Positions 6,973 through 10,128 of a stretch of 10,128 nt of DNA are shown one piece after another. Origin of the DNA: CAYTLW01 sp964438735 (GTDB lineage Bacteria > Myxococcota_A > UBA9042); assembly GCA_964438735.1 (NCBI GenBank), contig CAYTLW010000193.1, positions 1-10,128 on the forward strand. The letters run 5' to 3'. Within the stretch, counting starts at the first letter, position 1; each line of letters begins with the position of its first letter. The translations under genes were made by a program, and so were the position numbers. A model generated the notes under the pieces. That model saw only the letters and a list, made by a program, of their open reading frames with translations, did not search any database and was not told where the DNA came from.

Positions 6973-7575
6973 TCACACTCGGCTCGGTCCCCGGGGTCTC
7001 ACCACCTGGTCGCGCCAGCTCACGACGACGTCGCCGTCGCGCACGACCATCGGCAGTCGCAGACAGGCGTCCTGCGGGCCAACTGCGGCCAGCAATGCCC
7101 GGGCCCAGGGCACGGAATCCAGCGGGGCCTCCCAGACCAGCGTCTCGTCCTTGCCGCCGGTGGCGCCGATGGCCCGACGCACCAAGGCCTTCTCGCCGAG
7201 AAACAAACGAGCGCACGCAAGCAGCGCGCCGGTGAACCACCCGCCGCCGTCGAGTTTGATTCGATCTGCCTCGAAGCCCAGGCGAAGTTGTCCATCCTCG
7301 ATCTCGAGGTACTGGGGGCGAAGCGTGACATCAACGACGAGGTTGCCCTTGCGGGCGTGAACGGCGATGCCATCGGCGTGCACCGCGACCCGGCCGTCCT
7401 CGACGCCCTTTGCCCGCGACATCGCGACCTTCCCGGCCAGGGCCAGCGCGGTGCCTCGCAATCGCAGTTCGCCCAGGTCGCGGTCGATGTCGACGAGTTG
7501 GTTTCGCGCGACCCGAGCCGCCATGTTCCCTGCCAACTTCGCTACCTGCTTCAGTTTCTTCCAGCGCTCGCTCAT
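6973..7575 (-). CDS. Hypothetical beta-rich protein, first gene of the minus-strand operon
   Basis: 200 aa, family not recognised. A basic amphipathic N-terminus (MSERWKKLKQVAKLAGNMAARVARNQLV) is followed by regularly alternating strands (ELRLRGTALALAGKVAMS, GRVAVHADGIAVHARKGNLVVDVTLR, YLEIEDGQLRLGFEADRIKL), a helical stretch around 112-135, and a final strand pair (CLRLPMVVRDGDVVVSW). The pattern recalls lipid-binding tubular domains such as DUF2993/LmeA, but this is only a resemblance. There is no signal peptide or transmembrane helix. ATG 7575 is chosen over a longer reading from 7626 because AGGAGG lies 6 nt upstream and the promoter lies inside the extra codons. The TTGACA promoter places the transcription start near 7591, giving a leader of about 16 nt. 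Confidence 0.75.
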   Translation of the reverse strand: MSERWKKLKQVAKLAGNMAARVARNQLVDIDRDLGELRLRGTALALAGKVAMSRAKGVEDGRVAVHADGIAVHARKGNLVVDVTLRPQYLEIEDGQLRLGFEADRIKLDGGGWFTGALLACARLFLGEKALVRRAIGATGGKDETLVWEAPLDSVPWARALLAAVGPQDACLRLPMVVRDGDVVVSWRDQVVRPRGPSRV

Positions 7576-7597
7576 CTTCACCCTCCTGCTGGCGGCG

Positions 7598-7626
7598 ACT
7601 GTAGACGCCCGTGGTGATGTTGTCAA
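7598..7626 (-). promoter_or_regulatory. Sigma70 promoter of the minus-strand operon
   Basis: TTGACA (7626-7621, 6 of 6), 17-bp spacer, TACAGT (7603-7598, 4 of 6). The predicted start lies about 16 nt before ATG 7575 and just before its AGGAGG. The -35 box overlaps the left arm of the 7623-7640 palindrome, so a repressor bound there would block it. Confidence 0.65.
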
Positions 7627-7646
7627 TCAAAAATGATTGATACAGT
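7620..7646 (+). promoter_or_regulatory. Possible promoter of the HTH-led plus-strand genes
   Basis: TTGTCA (7620-7625), a 15-bp spacer and an extended -10 TGATACAGT (TG at 7638-7639, TACAGT at 7641-7646). The spacer is short, which the TG extension may offset. Its -35 box occupies the same bases as the -35 box of the divergent promoter, and the palindrome fills its spacer. Confidence 0.4.
7623..7640. promoter_or_regulatory. Perfect inverted repeat, candidate operator (TCAATCA-AAAA-TGATTGA)
   Basis: Two perfect 7-bp arms flank an AAAA centre in an AT-rich island within GC-rich DNA. With a 2-bp gap the arms extend to TGT/ACA. Position, symmetry and overlap with both divergent promoters make it a likely dimer-binding operator; the adjacent HTH protein is the obvious candidate ligand (inference). 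Confidence 0.6.
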
Positions 7647-7706
7647 CCAGACCGGGTTCTACGTCGATAGTGCCCAGGCGACTCGCAAGATGTGATACAC
7701 TGCAGA
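7638..7706. repeat. 14-bp direct repeat in the divergent control region
   Basis: TGATACAGTCCAGA at 7638-7651 and TGATACACTGCAGA at 7693-7706 match at 12 of 14 positions and lie 55 bp apart. The first overlaps the palindrome and the plus-strand -10 box; the second ends 1 bp before the SD site of the HTH gene. They may be paired binding sites for one regulator. Confidence 0.5.
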
Positions 7707-7718
7707 TCGGAGGTTGCC

Positions 7719-8186
7719 ATGGCAGATGACGAAGGGACAACGGACCGGCGCCAGGCGGCGCGCGATGGCTTTCAACTGGCGACGGCGAAGGTGGTGCGGG
7801 CGTTGCTGGCGCAACGCGAGCAGCTCGGTGAGGAAGCGTCGGTATCGTGGTTGACCGACACGACGAACATCCCAAGCGCGACCATGACCCGGATTCTGGC
7901 GGGCCGGACGTCGGCCTCTCTGACCAACCTGGCCGAGATCGGTGCTGCGTTCGACTTGTCCCTGGCCGAATTGGTCGAGATGATCGAGGCCACGGTGGCG
8001 AAGGCGCTGGAGATTTCGGCGAATCAGCTGGGTGATGAGGACGAAGAGGCGGTCGGTGATGCGACTGCGGCGAAGGCATCGTGGTTGGGTGCGGCGCTTT
8101 CGAGTCCGGTGACGAAAGGGGTCATTGGTGGGGCTGCTGGGTTGGCTGCGGGGTTGGTTTTGAAGGCTTGGTGGGAGCGGCGGTAG
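7719..8186 (+). CDS. Small HTH regulator with hydrophobic C-terminal tail
   Basis: 155 aa. Residues about 22-84 form a helix-turn-helix domain of the Cro/XRE-like kind: VSWLTDTTNIPSATMTRIL gives the two HTH helices, followed by SLTNLAEIGAAFDLSLAELVEMI, the usual last helices of such repressor folds. An acidic linker (GDEDEEAVGDA) precedes a Gly/Ala-rich hydrophobic segment (about 130-149, GVIGGAAGLAAGLVLKAW) and a WERR end, suggesting a tail anchor or an oligomerising glycine-zipper helix. ATG 7719 is preceded by CGGAGG at 7708-7713 with 5-nt spacing; the in-frame GTG at 7692 lacks such a site. It is divergent from the minus-strand operon and next to a palindrome, so it is probably an autoregulator and operon repressor (inference). 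Confidence 0.8.
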   Translation: MADDEGTTDRRQAARDGFQLATAKVVRALLAQREQLGEEASVSWLTDTTNIPSATMTRILAGRTSASLTNLAEIGAAFDLSLAELVEMIEATVAKALEISANQLGDEDEEAVGDATAAKASWLGAALSSPVTKGVIGGAAGLAAGLVLKAWWERR

Positions 8187-8495
8187 GGGCCGCGTGCCAT
8201 CAGGTGCCTGCGGTCAACCTACTAACACCCTTGAGGAAGAGCAGGGCCCCGCACAGCTTGTCGAGGATGTGGATGGTGGGGGCTTCCGCGGTTGCGACCG
8301 CTTCATCGAGGCGCTTGGAAGGCGAAGTTTTGCGGCGGGGGAAGGAAGGCACGAAACGCCGTCGAACACTCCGGCGCGGTCCTCCCAAGCACCTCGCCAT
8401 CGGAGGCGATCCACCTCAGGATCGCTCTTTTCGACCGGCAGGCGGAGCATATTGTCGCGCTTGACCCCTGCTCGGCTCCGTGTCAAAACGCCGGC
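8187..8495. other. 309-bp region without a convincing gene
   Basis: The plus-strand frame leading into the next gene stays open but encodes a Cys/Arg/Pro-rich, non-protein-like stretch, so it is treated as untranslated. On the minus strand, about 8220-8310 has strongly coding-like codons (peptide LDEAVATAEAPTIHILDK, then CGALLFLKG) but no clear start or SD site. It could be a gene remnant. No clear promoter or terminator was found. Confidence 0.5.
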
Positions 8496-9020
8496 ATGGA
8501 TGGGCATTACCTCACCGCAATAGGGGCCGAAGCCGTCAACATTGCAGATGATCCCCTCGCCATTCGCGAGCAACTCGACTGCTTTGCCGAGTTGGTAGTC
8601 ACGACACAGGAGAGCCTCGACGAGATCGCGAACAGGGGCTTCCTGGAGCGGCTGTTCTCGAACAACACACGCGACCTGGCCCTGGCGATGAACGACATCG
8701 TGACGATTCAGCAGATGACGCTCGCCTTTGTCATCGCGCTGGTCCAGGTCAACCACCTGAACCTGCAGATGCTGGAGATCATTCGCGACGAGCTAGACGA
8801 CGTCCGCCAGGAAGTGGGACTCTTCGGCACCGACCTGGATGGCCATCAGGCTCAGTTGCTTGCATTCCAATCGACCCTCGGCCAAGCTATGTTGAGCGTC
8901 GAACAACAGATCCAGCGCGTGCGTGACCGCGACGCTGCGAAGCGATGGCCTGTGTGGGCGCTGTGGGGCGCCGCCGCCATCGCGGCGCTTGTCCTGGGCC
9001 TCGTGCTGAAGGCGTGGTGA
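8496..9020 (+). CDS. Helical tail-anchored protein of unknown function
   Basis: 174 aa, family not recognised. Residues about 20-145 are almost wholly helical with heptad-like spacing (FLERLFSNNTRDLALAMN, TIQQMTLAFVIALVQVNHL, EIIRDELDDVRQEVGLF, LLAFQSTLGQAMLSVEQQI), indicating a coiled coil or helical bundle. A basic stretch (RVRDRDAAKR) then leads to a C-terminal transmembrane helix (about 151-171), ending GLVLKAW immediately at the stop. The basic stretch suggests a cytoplasmic N-terminus with the tail in the membrane. ATG 8496 is the first ATG after which the sequence looks like protein, but no good SD site precedes it, so the start is uncertain. Its stop is one base before the GTG of the nuclease-like gene, implying coupled translation and a functional pair, such as a membrane partner or immunity protein (inference). 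Confidence 0.72.
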   Translation: MDGHYLTAIGAEAVNIADDPLAIREQLDCFAELVVTTQESLDEIANRGFLERLFSNNTRDLALAMNDIVTIQQMTLAFVIALVQVNHLNLQMLEIIRDELDDVRQEVGLFGTDLDGHQAQLLAFQSTLGQAMLSVEQQIQRVRDRDAAKRWPVWALWGAAAIAALVLGLVLKAW

Positions 9021-9021
9021 C

Positions 9022-10044
9022 GTGGGTAGGCGGACGGACGACAATGCATTCCGACGGGCGAGCGAACTTGCTGCCGCCGAGGTTGGCGTTCAATTGGGCG
9101 CCGGCTACGTGGACCGGGTGCGCGTCGCGGTAGATGAGGCCGTTGCCGGGATCGAGCGGGTTGCCACGCAGTACGGAGCCAACACCGACGCCTCCCGGCG
9201 AGGATTCGTCGCGGAAGCCCACCACGTCGGCTCGTTCAATATCGACGCTGCCCGCCGCGACTTGGACATCCGGACAGAGGTGGTCAGCTCCACCGTGCGG
9301 GGCTCACCGGATGTGGTCTTCATAGAAGGCGGCCAGACCGTGGGCGAGGCTCAGGTGAAGTACTATGCCACGGCAGGGAAGACGGCCGCGCAGTTGCGCG
9401 ATCCCCACTACGCCGATGGACAGTTGATAGTGCCGGCCGACCAGGTTGATGGAGTGAGAGAGGCCGCCCGGGCTTCCATCGACCGCCTCGGGCATCGTCC
9501 GGAGGTGGCGCGACAGACGAGGCGAGTAGTGGAGACCGCTGATGGTTCGCTGCGGAACCGAGCAGAGTCCCGCCCGCTTGATGACGAAGAGGCATTTCGC
9601 CTGGCCCGGGACGCGCGGGACGGCACGCTGGACAGGCGACAGCATGGCTACACGACCGAGGCCTCGGTACGGCCCGAGGATCTGGCGCGGCAGTCCGCCG
9701 AGGCGGCTGCCTCCGCCGCAATCGTGTCGGCTGCTGTGGCGGCTGCGCCGCAAGTGTGGCGGGCCATGGAGCGGGTCGTCTCTTCTGGCGAGTTCCCAGC
9801 CGAAGAGTTGCAGGCTGCGTTGCGGGATGGCGGCCGGAGCGCCGCGGCGGGGGCGTTACGAGGGGCGATCGCGGCCAGTCTGACCGCCACCTGTCGTGCC
9901 GGACTGGCCGGTGAAGCGCTGCGCAACGTGGATCCCACAGGGGTCGGAGCGGGTGTTGCCGTCGCCTTCCAGGCCGTCAACGACGCAATGCGACAAGTGG
10001 CCATGACGTGCTTTGGCACGGTCATTCTAGATCTGCCACCTTGA
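9022..10044 (+). CDS. Candidate PD-(D/E)XK (D...QxK) nuclease with Ala/Gly-rich helical C-terminus
   Basis: 340 aa, family not recognised. Residues 60-115 carry a plausible restriction-endonuclease-fold core: GFVAEAHHVGSFNIDAA with E65, a strand ending in SPDVVF with D97, and VGEAQVKYY with E109, Q111 and K113. D...QxK is the variant seen in Mrr-like enzymes. A second subdomain follows (DGQLIVPADQVDG, 132-144) and then a charged linker (150-220). From about 225 there are Ala-rich helices (SAAIVSAAVAAAPQVW) and a Gly/Ala-rich stretch at 276-335 that could insert into or span a membrane. The GTG 9022 start follows GAAGG at 9008-9012, inside the previous gene, giving stop-to-start spacing of one base. 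It reads as an effector or toxin paired with the tail-anchored protein (inference); a structural role cannot be excluded. Confidence 0.68.
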   Translation: MGRRTDDNAFRRASELAAAEVGVQLGAGYVDRVRVAVDEAVAGIERVATQYGANTDASRRGFVAEAHHVGSFNIDAARRDLDIRTEVVSSTVRGSPDVVFIEGGQTVGEAQVKYYATAGKTAAQLRDPHYADGQLIVPADQVDGVREAARASIDRLGHRPEVARQTRRVVETADGSLRNRAESRPLDDEEAFRLARDARDGTLDRRQHGYTTEASVRPEDLARQSAEAAASAAIVSAAVAAAPQVWRAMERVVSSGEFPAEELQAALRDGGRSAAAGALRGAIAASLTATCRAGLAGEALRNVDPTGVGAGVAVAFQAVNDAMRQVAMTCFGTVILDLPP

Positions 10045-10108
10045 CTCCGCACAATAGCCATGCCAGTGTCCATTTCCGTTGATTCGTCACGCGTTAGCAG
10101 CAGTCGGC

Positions 10109-10126
10109 AGGGCGCCTCCGCGCCCT
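10109..10126 (+). terminator. GC-rich stem-loop after the nuclease-like gene, possible terminator
   Basis: AGGGCGC pairs perfectly with GCGCCCT around a 4-nt CTCC loop, 65 bp after the stop at 10044. The window ends two bases later, so a following T-run cannot be checked. It would otherwise be an ordinary intrinsic terminator. Confidence 0.45.
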
Positions 10127-10128
10127 AT

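Noticed and set aside
5571..7235. Long plus-strand open frame (554 residues)
   Set aside because: Antisense shadow of the solenoid, DUF1232 and beta-rich protein genes; no family-like sequence.
8187..8220. GC-rich imperfect hairpin just after the HTH gene as a terminator
   Set aside because: Pairing is interrupted and no T-run follows.
8292..8495. 68-residue N-terminal extension of the tail-anchored protein
   Set aside because: The peptide is Cys/Arg/Pro-rich and unlike the helical body that starts after ATG 8496; no ribosome site supports the upstream start.

Overview
GC-rich bacterial DNA with strong Shine-Dalgarno (SD) sites and tightly packed, partly overlapping genes. The gene content (nucleases, a MoxR ATPase with a vWA partner, an RNA-end processing fold, a small HTH regulator) looks like an accessory or defence-type region. 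The organism cannot be fixed from the window; a high-GC Gram-negative such as a member of the Myxococcota or Proteobacteria is a guess. There are no tRNA or rRNA genes, CRISPR arrays, insertion sequences or transposases.

Left edge, plus strand (1-1179): the 3' part of a PGN_0703-type PD-(D/E)XK nuclease, preceded by a striking 10-bp tandem repeat, then a small cyclic-phosphate-processing receiver-domain protein (cpREC).

Centre, minus strand (7575 down to 1223): one probable operon, read right to left: an unknown beta-rich 200-aa protein; a YkvA/DUF1232 membrane protein; after a 183-bp gap, a 601-aa protein with an N-terminal beta-solenoid-like half and a C-terminal helical half; a MoxR-type AAA+ ATPase; a DUF2201 protein carrying both a zincin HExxH motif and a complete vWA MIDAS motif; and a calcineurin-like phosphoesterase. 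The solenoid, ATPase and zincin-vWA genes overlap one another (8 and 4 bp), which argues for a stoichiometric three-part machine.

Right side, plus strand (7719-10044): a small HTH protein with a hydrophobic C-terminal tail, a helical tail-anchored protein, and, translationally coupled to it, a 340-aa protein with a candidate PD-(D/E)XK (D...QxK) nuclease core and a long Ala/Gly-rich C-terminus. The HTH gene is divergent from the minus-strand operon. The 143-bp space between them holds a perfect 7-bp inverted repeat, a TTGACA-N17-TACAGT promoter firing left, a weaker promoter firing right, and a 14-bp direct repeat.

Working model (inference): the HTH protein controls itself and the divergent operon. 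The MoxR/vWA/solenoid complex acts as an ATP-driven sensor or remodelling machine, and the nucleases, phosphoesterase and cpREC protein act as effectors or end-processing enzymes. The DUF1232 protein and the two hydrophobic-tailed proteins would link the system to the membrane. No single known defence system is matched as a whole.
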